DNA of 64,000 bases from CBDFLS01 sp965249185 (lineage in GTDB: Bacteria; Chloroflexota; Dehalococcoidia; Lucifugimonadales; Australimonadaceae), in assembly GCA_965249185.1 (NCBI GenBank), contig CBDFLS010000002.1:1984001-2048000 (forward strand), given 5' to 3'. Each line of letters opens with the position of its first letter. The first letter of the stretch is position 1. Shown piece by piece: positions 1 to 8,701 of this stretch. A program made the position numbers and the translations under genes. The notes beneath the pieces are model-generated. The model did no database searches. It saw nothing but the letters and a program-made list of their open reading frames with translations, and was not told where the DNA came from.

Positions 1-1231
1 TCTTGATGAGCTTGGTCTGCACGCTTCGCAGTGACCAGTGTTTCACTGACTCTGGCAAAGTCAGCCTTCTCATGAAGTTGCCCAGGTTGTAGGCCAGCAC
101 AAACAGCCACAGCCTCACCTGGTTAGCAACGAACCTGTGACACGAGAGCCGCGTCCAGTTCAGGGCGTATTTACCTTCCTTGATCCACTGCTCGGCCGTG
201 CCCCGCCCGTTGTAGAAGTGGGTTACGCCTGCCGGCGGTAGGTTGAGGTTGGTGACGACGAACCCGACCCTCGGGAATAGCTCACCCTGGCGCCACTCCA
301 CCTTGGCGACCACACGCCGGGGAATGTCCCAGCTCTGGGCCTGGTAAACGAAGTCGTGATACCGGACTACGGGCTTCCCTTCGACAGGCTCAGGGCAGGC
401 TTTAGGCGGCCTGCCCACGGGCCGCTTCAGCAGGTGCCGGATGTTTCCTTGTAATACCTCGTTGGCCGGAAGCCGCATAGCGTAGCCAGTGTCCCTTGAC
501 TCCAGGTACTCGTACACCTCGGGCTTGGCAAAGGCAGCATCGGCCCGGAACAGCAGCCGGACTCCTTTCTCCTGGTATCGCTTCACGACTGGCTCCAGAA
601 CCTCCCGCCACCGCTCAGCGCTGTGGACGTTGCCCGGGCGAAGCATTGCACCTTCGCAATCTCCGAAATGGTTGAACAGGAAGAGCGGGTGATAACATAC
701 GGACTCGAAGTGGCCGTTGTAGGCGACTCCCTCTTGCTGCCCATGCACCGGGCTTTCAGAGCTGTCCATGTCTAGGATAACTCGCTGGTGAGATGTCTGG
801 GCCATGGCCCTGTCCACCCACTCAACATTCAGGCGCGCAAGCCCATCCAGGTTTTCCTCTTCGGTTAACACCTCAGTCTCAAATCGGCTCATAGTATTGG
901 TGCTGGCTGCCTGCTTATCAGTACCTTGCCACCCGACGATGACACGCATAGCCGGGTCTTGGGCAAGCCGTTCAGCGTCGTTGGTGTCCTCATAGCCAGC
1001 GAGACGGCTATACACCGATTGTCTGAGCAAGGGCAACAGCGGGTGTTGCACATTGCGGCCGGTGCGGCTTTCATGGATATAATCGTTGGCTGTCTCTGTG
1101 AGCCCCAGAGCGGCATCAAGCTCGCGGCATGCCAGGAGTCCGGCGTCCGAGGTGATGGTAGCGCCACGAAAATCCAGGCGGACTCTGCGGTCGAATTGGA
1201 GCTTCAAAGGGGTGTCGGAGCTTTCACCCAT
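1..1231 (-). CDS. IS1380-family transposase (3' end outside window)
   Basis: This is a DDE transposase that moves its own IS element. The minus strand is open from an ATG at 1231 (GGAGG six bases upstream) to the window edge, giving about 410 residues of a family usually 430-470 long. Visible DDE motifs are LDMDSSE, RADAAFAKPE and, near the end, WIKEGKYALNWTR followed by the hydrophobic LWLFVLAYNLGNFMRRL typical of IS1380 C-termini. The codons at about 374-393 encode CPEPVEGK, which is an in-frame copy of a CTGAGCCTGTCGAAGG palindrome. The gene appears intact as far as it is seen. It points away from the polysaccharide genes. Confidence 0.9.
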   Translation of the reverse strand, partial: MGESSDTPLKLQFDRRVRLDFRGATITSDAGLLACRELDAALGLTETANDYIHESRTGRNVQHPLLPLLRQSVYSRLAGYEDTNDAERLAQDPAMRVIVGWQGTDKQAASTNTMSRFETEVLTEEENLDGLARLNVEWVDRAMAQTSHQRVILDMDSSESPVHGQQEGVAYNGHFESVCYHPLFLFNHFGDCEGAMLRPGNVHSAERWREVLEPVVKRYQEKGVRLLFRADAAFAKPEVYEYLESRDTGYAMRLPANEVLQGNIRHLLKRPVGRPPKACPEPVEGKPVVRYHDFVYQAQSWDIPRRVVAKVEWRQGELFPRVGFVVTNLNLPPAGVTHFYNGRGTAEQWIKEGKYALNWTRLSCHRFVANQVRLWLFVLAYNLGNFMRRLTLPESVKHWSLRSVQTKLIK

Positions 1232-1335
1232 TGGGTGCCTCCAGCGAGATTGCGGTATCCAGAACTAGACCCGCTAGCTCGGCCAGTCTAGCACCCACAC
1301 TGCCCATAATGCCCAGGTAGGCGGCTCAAATAGGC
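1..1335 (-). mobile_element. IS1380-family insertion sequence (partial)
   Basis: The element carries the transposase at 1-1231. Its inner boundary is approximate: the Wzy-like reading frame on the plus strand opens right after a stop at 1331-1333, so the IS end should lie near there. I could not see the terminal inverted repeat because the other end is outside the window. Confidence 0.7.
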
Positions 1336-1879
1336 AGCACTCTCACCGGATTACGACGCACCCACGCGGCTGATCTGGGAAATGTGGGTTAAATTCTTTG
1401 TGTTGGGGTCGGTGTATCCCGTGGTATTGGGGGTCTATCAGTGGTTCTATGCGGTTCCAGGACAGATCAATGTTCCTCTGGCCACGCTTTTCTCTCCTCG
1501 CTTGACCAGCGATGACCGGCTTCGTTGGGGTGTTCATGCACTCGGCGAAAATCTCCTGAGGATAAGTAGCACACTGGGAACCCCCACTGCATTTGGGGAG
1601 TACCTGGCTATTGTGCTCATAATGGTATTGGCGCTGGTATGGTGGGTGCCCATGAGCTGGCCCTGGGCGCTGGCTGGTTATGCGTATTCAATCATCGTTA
1701 TGCTCCTGATCATATCTACCTTCTCGAGGAGCGCCTGGCCGATAACTCTTTTTGGTCTAATGATGTTGGTCGCGGTGACGCTGTTTACGAGCAAGAGATT
1801 TTCAAAGATTCTCTTGCTGACATTGGCAATGGTCCTAGCGGCCGCGGCGTCTTTGACCCTGGTCCCAGCAATTGTTCTA

Positions 1880-2724
1880 GGGTATAGTCCCAAAACAGCC
1901 ACCTGTGAGAGAATGGTGGCATGGGACGGAAGATTGGGTGCCCTCGATGTCAACACGCCAAGAGCTGGAGCATTCGGCGAGGTAAGAGTCGTTGTGCAGC
2001 CTGCCACTACGAGTGGGTGCCCAGGGCGCTGCCGCTTCGGTTGTCGCCAGGGGAGTGGCGGCGACTGTTGCGCTGGTTCGTCTTGGGGCAGAGTGCCGAG
2101 GTGATTGCCCAGGAGGCCCGCCTGGAGCGAAAGCGAGTCCTGCGAGCCCTGATCGTGGTGCGCCAGGCCATGGTCCGGGACGTTCCCCATGTCTTCTCCG
2201 GCGTGGTGGAGGTCGACGAGACCTACCTGGGAGGTTCCTGGCGCAACAGGCGCCTGGCAAAGCGTGTTCAGGGCACGAAGCGGGGCCGTGGAACCACTAA
2301 GCAAGCTGTCTTTGGGATCCTGTGTCGAGGTGGCCTGGTGTGGGCGCAAGTGGTACCTAACGTGGAAGCCAAGACGCTGCTGCCGCTCCTGCACCAACGC
2401 GTGCAACGTGGCTCCATCGTCTGCTCGGACACCTTTACCAGCTACACGGGTGTCGCAGCGGGGGGCTACGTCCACCGGCTTGTGGACCACAGCCAGGCGT
2501 TCAGCGATCGGCAAGGGAGCCACGTCAACGGCTTGGAGGGCTTCTGGGGTTATCTCAAGCGGCGTCTGGCAGCCAAAGGGGGAGTCCGCCGAGAACGGCT
2601 GCCCCTCTATCTTGCTGAGTATGTCTGGCGCTACAATCATCGGCGTCTGTTGGGACCAGAACAGGTTAAGACATTGTTCAAGCTGCTTCAAAGCTAATCC
2701 GGTGGCTAAAACGGGACTTTACCC
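1880..2724 (+). mobile_element. IS1595-family element, copy A
   Basis: This is an 845-bp element with inverted ends GGGTATAGTCCC and GGGACTTTACCC (about 18 of 24 matches over the longer repeat). It is flanked by a perfect 8-bp target duplication TTGTTCTA at 1872-1879 and 2725-2732, the size expected for IS1595. It is nearly identical to the copies at 34887 and 40292. It lies inside the wzy-like gene. Confidence 0.96.
1921..2697 (+). CDS. IS1595-family (ISXO2-like) transposase, copy A
   Basis: A 258-residue transposase. The N-terminal zinc ribbon has CPRC and CAAC pairs (residues 7-28), followed by a helical DNA-binding segment and the ISXO2-like catalytic core. Core motifs are VDETYLGG (first Asp near residue 99), CSDTFTSY (second Asp) and HVNGLEGFWGYLKRRL (third acidic/Asn position and Lys/Arg). 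The ATG follows the left inverted repeat by about 20 bases. The protein is identical in all three copies; this copy differs from copy C by a single silent change near 2453. Confidence 0.96.
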   Translation: MGRKIGCPRCQHAKSWSIRRGKSRCAACHYEWVPRALPLRLSPGEWRRLLRWFVLGQSAEVIAQEARLERKRVLRALIVVRQAMVRDVPHVFSGVVEVDETYLGGSWRNRRLAKRVQGTKRGRGTTKQAVFGILCRGGLVWAQVVPNVEAKTLLPLLHQRVQRGSIVCSDTFTSYTGVAAGGYVHRLVDHSQAFSDRQGSHVNGLEGFWGYLKRRLAAKGGVRRERLPLYLAEYVWRYNHRRLLGPEQVKTLFKLLQS

Positions 2725-2950
2725 TTGTTCTAAAAGGCAGTCTGCTACCCATTGTCGGAGCAATGTTTGGCGATTTCGCACAAGACGCACGACTCGCGGA
2801 GCATCTTGTGAGCAAAGTGGCCGCGATACGCTTTTTTGCTGATAGTCCGATTATCGGTGTGGGGATCAGCAACTTCGGCCAACTTTCTGGCCAAGGGGGT
2901 CTGCTCTCATCAAGTGAGTCAACGTTATTTACAGAGCTCGCCGAAGGGGG

Positions 2951-4318
2951 GGTCACGTCCCATAGAGTGGTGTAAGAGTACGTCATCCTGTTGATATCGT
3001 CTAGGCCGCTGCCTCTGCGAGTTCGGCTCTGGGTAGAGCTTCGTTGGAGGTGGTTACCTCCTGTGTCATGTATCGACGGCCGACGGCCCACTCGTCGTGC
3101 TGCTCAGCTAGGACGGCGCCGACCAGGCGACGGACAGCTGGGCGGTTAGGGAAGATGCCCACCACATCGGTGCGGCGCCGTATCTCCTTGTTGAGACGCT
3201 CCAGGGGGTTGTTGGACCAGATCTTCTTCCAGTGGGCGAGTGGGAAGCTGGAGAAGGCCAGGACGTCGGGTCCAGCCTCGTCCAGTCGAGAGGCGACCTG
3301 TGGGAACGGGTCCTGGAGCTGAGCAATCACCCGCTCGAGTTGGGCATGCACCTCCTGAGGGGACGGCTGCTGGTAGATGGTGCGTACCATGGTGGCCACC
3401 CAGGGCTGAGCGCTCCTGGGGACCCGAGTGAGCAGGTTGGTCATGAAGTGGGTGCGGCACCGCTGCCAACTGGCCCCACCGAAGACAGTTGCGATGGCAT
3501 CCCTGAGTCCCTGATGAGCGTCCGATACCACCAGTTCCACCCCGCCGAGGCCCCTGGCGACCAGTGAGCGCAGGAAGGCTAACCAGAAGGCGCCGTCTTC
3601 ACTGGTACCCACGTCCATCCCAACGATCTCACGCTTGCCCTCGCTATTGACCGCCGTCGCCACCACCACGCTGACGTTGACTATCCTACCGGCCTCTCTG
3701 ACCTTCTGGGTTAGTGCGTCCAGCCACAGGTAGGGATATGATCCGCCGTCCAGCGGCCGACCCAGGAAGCTCTCCACCACCCCGTCCAGCTCCTGGCAGA
3801 TACGCGACACTTGGCTCTTTGAGATACCCTCGCACCCAAGAGCCTTGACCAGATCATCCACTCGCCTCGTCGATACACCCTCCACATACGCCTGCTGGAT
3901 CACCGCCAGCAGAGCTCGCTCGCTGCGACGCCGTGGCTCCAGCAGGCTCGGAAAGTAGCTCCCCTCCCTCAGCTTGGGTATCTGCAACTCCATGGTCCCT
4001 ACGCGAGTGTCCCATGCTCGAGACCGGTACCCGTTGCGCTGGGTCACCCGCTCAGGGTTGCGTTCTCCATACCCAGCACCGGTCCTCGATGACACATCAG
4101 CCTCCATGATCTCCTCGACCAGCACTCTCAGTGCCTCTCGTAGAAAGTCCACGTCACCGTCGACTCCCCTCTTGCGCATTAGCTCAAGCAGGTCCATCCT
4201 TTCCTTGACCACCGTTGTCCTCCTTTCTCAGGCTCGTCTTTGCCCGCTAAGGATGACGTGGTGGTCTCTCTTCATCCAGACCCTCTACTCTTGTTACACC
4301 ACTTCCTGGGACTCTACT
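2951..4318 (-). mobile_element. IS256-family element
   Basis: This is a 1368-bp element. Its ends are imperfect inverted repeats sharing GTCCCA and AGTGGTGTAA blocks in the same register. It is flanked by an 8-bp duplication GAAGGGGG at 2943-2950 and 4319-4326, the size expected for IS256. The boundaries are confirmed because deleting the element and one duplicate restores the wzy-like reading frame (GAA GGG GGA CTG). Confidence 0.93.
3001..4212 (-). CDS. IS256-family (mutator-type) transposase
   Basis: A 403-residue transposase with the IS256 layout: an N-terminal helical region containing the family stretch RTGAGYGERNPERVTQRNGYR, then the DDE core. Core residues are in LWLDALTQKVRE (first Asp), VVSDAHQGL (second Asp) and NPLERLNKEIRRRTDVVGIFPN-type helix (Glu). 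Length is normal and the frame is intact, so the element may be active. It is transcribed opposite to the gene it interrupts. Confidence 0.96.
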   Translation of the reverse strand: MVKERMDLLELMRKRGVDGDVDFLREALRVLVEEIMEADVSSRTGAGYGERNPERVTQRNGYRSRAWDTRVGTMELQIPKLREGSYFPSLLEPRRRSERALLAVIQQAYVEGVSTRRVDDLVKALGCEGISKSQVSRICQELDGVVESFLGRPLDGGSYPYLWLDALTQKVREAGRIVNVSVVVATAVNSEGKREIVGMDVGTSEDGAFWLAFLRSLVARGLGGVELVVSDAHQGLRDAIATVFGGASWQRCRTHFMTNLLTRVPRSAQPWVATMVRTIYQQPSPQEVHAQLERVIAQLQDPFPQVASRLDEAGPDVLAFSSFPLAHWKKIWSNNPLERLNKEIRRRTDVVGIFPNRPAVRRLVGAVLAEQHDEWAVGRRYMTQEVTTSNEALPRAELAEAAA

Positions 4319-4695
4319 GAAGGGGGACTGATCGGCGTGGGACTTTTGGTCGCCTTCAGTATCGCTGTTCTTCGTCCGTTATGGAAAAGAGTGCGCATCT
4401 CGTACAACGAGCCAGTTATGGGCGCTGTGGGGAGGGCACTGCTTGTTGGCATGGCCATTCTCTTTGTGAACAACATTCTCACTGAGACCTTATTCAGAGA
4501 CACCGCATGGGCTATCATGGGATTGGCTCTAGCATTTACATCATTGCGCCGGCAACCTGCGTTCAATCAGATTGGTGCAAAATCTGCTCCTTCCGCTCTC
4601 GAATAAAATCTTGTTTGACCCATCAGCGCCATTCCACATTTGAGGCGGAGAAATACGGGTGAACAGGTAATATTGGCGTCTCCAGAGCACCGATT

Positions 4696-5718
4696 ATGCC
4701 CGCCAACCCCCAGGCCTCTTTATCGGAGTCCGCATCCTTGAAAAGCAGCCCACTGTCTTTGACCATCGTCATTGTGGCTTGGAACTGCCGCGATGAGCTG
4801 GAGGACTGTCTTCAATCGTTGGAGAGTGGGCTTTCCGATGTCCCGGTCTACGTGGTGGATAACGCGTCTTCGGACGGCACCCGTGAAATGGTGCGGCATC
4901 GGTTCCCGAACGTCCGCCTGGTGGCAAACGACGCAAACCTCGGCTTTGGTCCCGCTCACAACATTGTTCTTCGGGCGGTGCAGACCGACTTTGCGCTTAT
5001 CCTGAATCCAGATACTATTCTTAATCGAGACGCCGTTATCCGATGTCATGATGCAATCCTTCAAGATGTTCGGATCGGTGTGGTAAGTTGCCGATTGATT
5101 GGTGAGGATGGGTTACTGAGACCAGGTAACATTCGAGCTTTGCCTGACCTTATGACAACGTTTCGAGACGAGCTCCTTATAAGTTGGTTGTGGAGGATGC
5201 TTTCTTCAAATCGAGAGGAGAGAGCCATTAAGAGACACACCAGGCCGTTTGAAGTGGAGGTGGTCTCTGGGGCCTTTATGTACATAAGGACGGTCGCAGG
5301 CCGAGAAGTGGACTTCTTCGACGACGATATTTTCCTCTACGGTGACGATACAGATCTGTGCTATCGGCTGAGGCAGGCCCATTGGAAGGTCTTTTACGTA
5401 CCAGATGCGAGTATTATTCATCTCGGAGCGCGCAGCACAGCGAAGGCCTCAGAACGGGCGTTATATCAGTTTTATAGGAGTGAGGATCACTACTTTCGTA
5501 AGCACTACCCTCTTCATACTCTCATTGGGTACAGGAGCATAACATCGCTTGGGTGTGCTCTTAGAGCCGTGATTTACACGCTTCTTATGAGAACTCGGAG
5601 ATCATCAGACCGAGATGCACGGGTCGGCGTATACGTTCGTGTCCTGGCAGCGTATGGACGGGCGCTGCTCAACGGGTGGTTCTTCCGGCGGCGCGAAATC
5701 TTGAGACGGAACTTTTGA
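4696..5718 (+). CDS. GT2 family glycosyltransferase (rhamnosyltransferase-like)
   Basis: A cytoplasmic, membrane-associated GT-A glycosyltransferase that adds a sugar to a growing lipid-linked polysaccharide. The N-terminus has the GT2 nucleotide-binding strand LTIVIVAWNCRDELEDCL and VVDNASSDGT. Further on are LNPDT (the DXD-like metal site), SGAFMYIR and LYGDDTDLCYRLRQ, the ED-type catalytic region of WbbL-like enzymes. The C-terminal 80 residues are basic and partly hydrophobic. The acceptor and donor cannot be read from sequence; rhamnosyl transfer is the closest family role. It follows the broken wzy-like gene by 89 bp. Confidence 0.88.
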   Translation: MPANPQASLSESASLKSSPLSLTIVIVAWNCRDELEDCLQSLESGLSDVPVYVVDNASSDGTREMVRHRFPNVRLVANDANLGFGPAHNIVLRAVQTDFALILNPDTILNRDAVIRCHDAILQDVRIGVVSCRLIGEDGLLRPGNIRALPDLMTTFRDELLISWLWRMLSSNREERAIKRHTRPFEVEVVSGAFMYIRTVAGREVDFFDDDIFLYGDDTDLCYRLRQAHWKVFYVPDASIIHLGARSTAKASERALYQFYRSEDHYFRKHYPLHTLIGYRSITSLGCALRAVIYTLLMRTRRSSDRDARVGVYVRVLAAYGRALLNGWFFRRREILRRNF

Positions 5719-5775
5719 GAGAAGCGGGATCAGCACCAAAGTGGATCTAAAGCCCTAAATTGCACTTGACGAATT

Positions 5776-5802
5776 GCGGCTAAACCTTCGGGTTTAAGCC
5801 GC
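5776..5802 (+). terminator. Hairpin after the GT2 gene, terminator-like
   Basis: GCGGCT-AAACC pairs with GGTTTAAGCCGC around a TTCG tetraloop, a very stable stem. No U-tract follows (CACCCGTTATT), so it may be an attenuating or RNA-stabilising hairpin and not a classical intrinsic terminator. It lies 57 bp after the GT2 stop in a 238-bp gap. Confidence 0.55.
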
Positions 5803-5956
5803 CACCCGTTATTCCGAATATGATTGTTGAATCCTAGGAATGGTGGCCAGCCGGGGTGGACGGAGACCTGAATCTGTAGGCCCGCCTATTTGGGCAACCA
5901 CACATTCCGTAGACATCTCGAATATGCCAAGGGCCAAGAGCCGTTGAGGGGGAAGC

Positions 5957-7108
5957 GTGAAGGCGCTCCACATAGTTGCGAGCCTGGCCGTCGATTGGGG
6001 CGGCCCACCGCGTATGGTCGCTTCGCTATGCGAGTCTCTTCAGGCAAAGGGGATCGCGTGCACGGTGCTCGCTCCTGATCTGCCCAAGGGCGCGCGCCTG
6101 GTAGAGATCGAGGGCGTGCGGGTGGAGACCTTTCCCACCGGGTGGCTCTCTCCGCTGTGGACGGGGCACAGCCCGAAGCTGGCGGCACGTCTGCTCGACA
6201 TCGTTGCGGGGTTCGACGTGGTGCATATCCACGAGCTCTGGCATCACTCGCACTACGTGGCCGCCAAGGCCGCCTCGCGAGCTGGAAAGTCCTACGTGAT
6301 AGCCCCCTACGGAGCCTTGCAGCCCTGGGCGCTGAAGCAGAAGCCGATCAGGAAGCGCCTCTACTGGTCCATAGCGCAGCGGCGCATACTGGAGCGGGCG
6401 GCTGCCGTGCACGTCTCCTCCAAGGCTGAGGCTGAAGCGGCGCTTCACACCAACCGTCGAAGCCGGCCGGTTGTGATCCCCGGCGGGGTCGACGTATCCC
6501 AGTTCGCCGTGCTTCCGGACAGGGAAGTGTTTGAACGCAGCCACCCGGAGTTGAAAGGGAAGAGAGTCATTCTGTTTCTCGGCCGTCTTCATCCGGTTAA
6601 GGGCCTGGACCTGCTGGCGGATGCGCTGGCTGAGCTGGCGCGGGAGGACCGCTACAGCGATGTATATGCGGTCTGCGTCGGACCCGATGAAGATGGGTAT
6701 CTCGCTGCCCTTGAGCGTAAGTTCATGTCCGTGGGTGTGTTGGAACGGACGATCTTCACCGGCGCCTTGACCGGTGAGGACCGGCTGGCCGCGCTATCGC
6801 GGGCGGACCTTTTTACGTTGCCTTCGTACTCAGAGGGATTCAGCGTCGCTGTGTTGGAAGCGCTGGCGGCGGGCCTTCCGGTGCTCATCAGTCAGGCGTG
6901 TAATTTTCCAGAGGTATCCGAAGTGGAGGCGGGGGAAGTGGTTGCGGCGGCCAGCGGCGAAGTCGCCAGCGGGCTGAGGCGTATCTTGGATGATGCAAGC
7001 CACCGCCGGCGAATGGGAGAGAACGGCCGCAAGCTGGTGCAAGAGCGTTATACGTGGGACCAGACGGTGAATCAGGTTATCGATCTGTATGAGCGAGTAG
7101 CGCGCTAA
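5957..7108 (+). CDS. GT4 family glycosyltransferase
   Basis: A 383-residue GT-B retaining glycosyltransferase. The N-terminal domain begins KALHIVASLAVDWGGPPRM, with the acceptor-side glycine loop. The C-terminal GT4 domain has LFLGRLHPVKGLDLLADAL and the E-x7-E donor-binding motif SYSEGFSVAVLEALAAGLPV. The start is GTG at 5957 with GAGGGGGA seven bases upstream. It probably adds one residue of the same repeat unit as the neighbouring transferases. The specific donor is unknown. Confidence 0.9.
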   Translation: MKALHIVASLAVDWGGPPRMVASLCESLQAKGIACTVLAPDLPKGARLVEIEGVRVETFPTGWLSPLWTGHSPKLAARLLDIVAGFDVVHIHELWHHSHYVAAKAASRAGKSYVIAPYGALQPWALKQKPIRKRLYWSIAQRRILERAAAVHVSSKAEAEAALHTNRRSRPVVIPGGVDVSQFAVLPDREVFERSHPELKGKRVILFLGRLHPVKGLDLLADALAELAREDRYSDVYAVCVGPDEDGYLAALERKFMSVGVLERTIFTGALTGEDRLAALSRADLFTLPSYSEGFSVAVLEALAAGLPVLISQACNFPEVSEVEAGEVVAAASGEVASGLRRILDDASHRRRMGENGRKLVQERYTWDQTVNQVIDLYERVAR

Positions 7109-7239
7109 AACAGCCCTCCCTCGTGACAATGGGGTGCCGCGGCTGTAACCTGTAAGGTAGGCTGGAGAGCGCCTGCCGCCTTGGAGGCACGATGCGCCTC
7201 ATGGTGGGCGCCTGCTCGAGAGTTACGTAGGGGGAAGCT

Positions 7240-8181
7240 GTGCAGCGAGTCCTGGTCATCGGCGGCGCGGGATATATTGGCGGTTCGACTGTCGATGTGC
7301 TCGTGGAGCGTGGGTTCGACGTGCGCGTGTATGACAGCCTCCTCTATGAGGAGCAGTACCGCAAACCGGTCGATTTCGTATTTGGCGACGTGCGGGACGG
7401 TGAGCGGCTCAAGCCCCACTTGGCTTGGGCCGATACGGTGATCTGGCTGGCGGCGCTGGTGGGTGATGGCGCTTGCGCCCTGAACCCTGACGTGGCCATG
7501 GAGATCAATAGAGACACGGTGGCATGGCTGTCCCGGAATTACGATGGCCGGATCGTCTTCCCATCAACCTGCTCCGTATACGGCGCACAGGACGGTCTTC
7601 TGGATGAACATGCCCCCGAGGCGCCCCTATCGGTTTATGGCAAATCAAAATTGGAGGCGGAGCAATTCTTGACGGACAAGAATGCGCTCGTATTCCGCCT
7701 GGGCACTCTGTATGGCGTGGGAGACCTCTTCTCACGTCTGCGCCTCGATCTTGTGGTGAATACCCTCACGGTTAGGGCGCACACGCAGGGCAAACTCACC
7801 GTTTTCGGGGGTGAGCAGTACAGGCCGCTGATTCACGTGCGCGACGTGGCCGAGGCCATCGCGGACGCGCATGCAAGCGAGATGACCGGCGTGTTCAACC
7901 TGCATTCGGAGAACATGCGTGTCTGGGACCTGGCGCAGCAGGTCGCCACCTACTTCCCAGGTGTTCGGATCGAGCGCACCGAGATGAAATTTGAGGACAC
8001 CCGGAACTACAGGGTATCCAGCGATAAGGCGCGTAACTCCCTCGGCTATGTCCCCAAGCTTTCACTGGAAGACGGGGTCGCGGAGCTCAAGGCGTTACTC
8101 GATCAGAAGCGGTTGACAGACGTTAACAATGTCCGGTATGTGAACCAGGGGTTCCTTGCGCAGATGGGCGCCTCACGCTGA
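7240..8181 (+). CDS. NAD-dependent epimerase/dehydratase (extended SDR)
   Basis: A nucleotide-sugar-modifying extended SDR of 313 residues. The N-terminus has the Rossmann glycine motif VIGGAGYIGG. The catalytic region has PSTCSVYG and YGKSKLEAE (Tyr-x3-Lys), with RPLIHVRDVAEAI further on, typical of UDP- or dTDP-hexose 4,6-dehydratase/4-epimerase relatives. The start is GTG at 7240 behind a GGGGGAAG Shine-Dalgarno. With the next three genes it likely makes a deoxy amino sugar, but the exact reaction is not fixed by sequence. Confidence 0.85.
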   Translation: MQRVLVIGGAGYIGGSTVDVLVERGFDVRVYDSLLYEEQYRKPVDFVFGDVRDGERLKPHLAWADTVIWLAALVGDGACALNPDVAMEINRDTVAWLSRNYDGRIVFPSTCSVYGAQDGLLDEHAPEAPLSVYGKSKLEAEQFLTDKNALVFRLGTLYGVGDLFSRLRLDLVVNTLTVRAHTQGKLTVFGGEQYRPLIHVRDVAEAIADAHASEMTGVFNLHSENMRVWDLAQQVATYFPGVRIERTEMKFEDTRNYRVSSDKARNSLGYVPKLSLEDGVAELKALLDQKRLTDVNNVRYVNQGFLAQMGASR

Positions 8182-8244
8182 GGCGTGCATCTGACAGCGG
8201 AGCTCTGAGCTTCGCCACCCACTGTTCAGAGAGAAGGCCCAGCC

Positions 8245-8685
8245 TTGAGCGAACCTCGCCTCATAGAAGGGAACTTAGTGGCGGACGACCGTGGGGAGTT
8301 GGCGTTCGTCAACGAGTTTGACTTTGCAGGGGTGAAACGCTTCTACACGGTGAGCAATCATCGGACCGGTTTCGTACGGGCATGGCATGCCCACAAGCAG
8401 GAGGCCAAGTACGCAACGGTCGTAACCGGAGCGGCGCTGTTCGGCGCGGTGGAGGTGGATGACTGGGAGAGTCCCTCACAGGACTTGGAAGTGCACCGCT
8501 ATACGCTAACGGCCAAGCGGCCGTCCGTACTGTTCATTCCGGCGGGATACGCCCACGGATATATGACGCTGACCGAGGAGACCAGGGTTACGTTCTTTTC
8601 GACCTCGACGCTGGCCGAGTCGAGCAAGGACGATTTTCGATACCACGCTCGCCATTGGGATATCTGGACCGTGGTAGAGCGGTAA
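8245..8685 (+). CDS. WxcM/RmlC-like sugar-nucleotide cupin
   Basis: A 146-residue cupin related to dTDP-4-dehydrorhamnose 3,5-epimerase and WxcM/FdtA 3,4-ketoisomerases. Visible marks are VSNHRTGFVRAWHAHKQEAKY (cupin histidines), VLFIPAGYAHGYMTL (the conserved Pro-x-Gly-x-x-His-Gly) and FFSTSTLAE. The start is TTG at 8245 with GAGAGAAGG upstream. It sits 16 bp before the reductase gene, so the two are translated together. The C-terminal cupin of CapF is a possible functional parallel. Confidence 0.82.
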   Translation: MSEPRLIEGNLVADDRGELAFVNEFDFAGVKRFYTVSNHRTGFVRAWHAHKQEAKYATVVTGAALFGAVEVDDWESPSQDLEVHRYTLTAKRPSVLFIPAGYAHGYMTLTEETRVTFFSTSTLAESSKDDFRYHARHWDIWTVVER

Positions 8686-8701
8686 CGCTGGAGCTGGAGC
8701 G

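Larger units (their letters stand above)
1334..4606 (+). pseudogene. Wzy/O-antigen ligase-like polymerase broken by insertion sequences
   Basis: Polytopic O-antigen ligase/polymerase family (Wzy_C) protein, expected to polymerise or transfer surface polysaccharide at the membrane. Three exons-like pieces remain: 1334-1879 (hydrophobic, with FSRSAWPITLFGLMM), 2733-2942 (ADSPIIGVGISNFGQLS, the family's periplasmic loop) and 4319-4606 (EGGLIGVGLLVAF and further membrane segments). Deleting the IS1595 copy plus one 8-bp duplicate and the IS256 copy plus one 8-bp duplicate joins all three in one frame with no stop. About 100 N-terminal residues are missing at the IS1380 junction and may lie left of the window. 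The gene should be non-functional as it stands. Confidence 0.88.
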
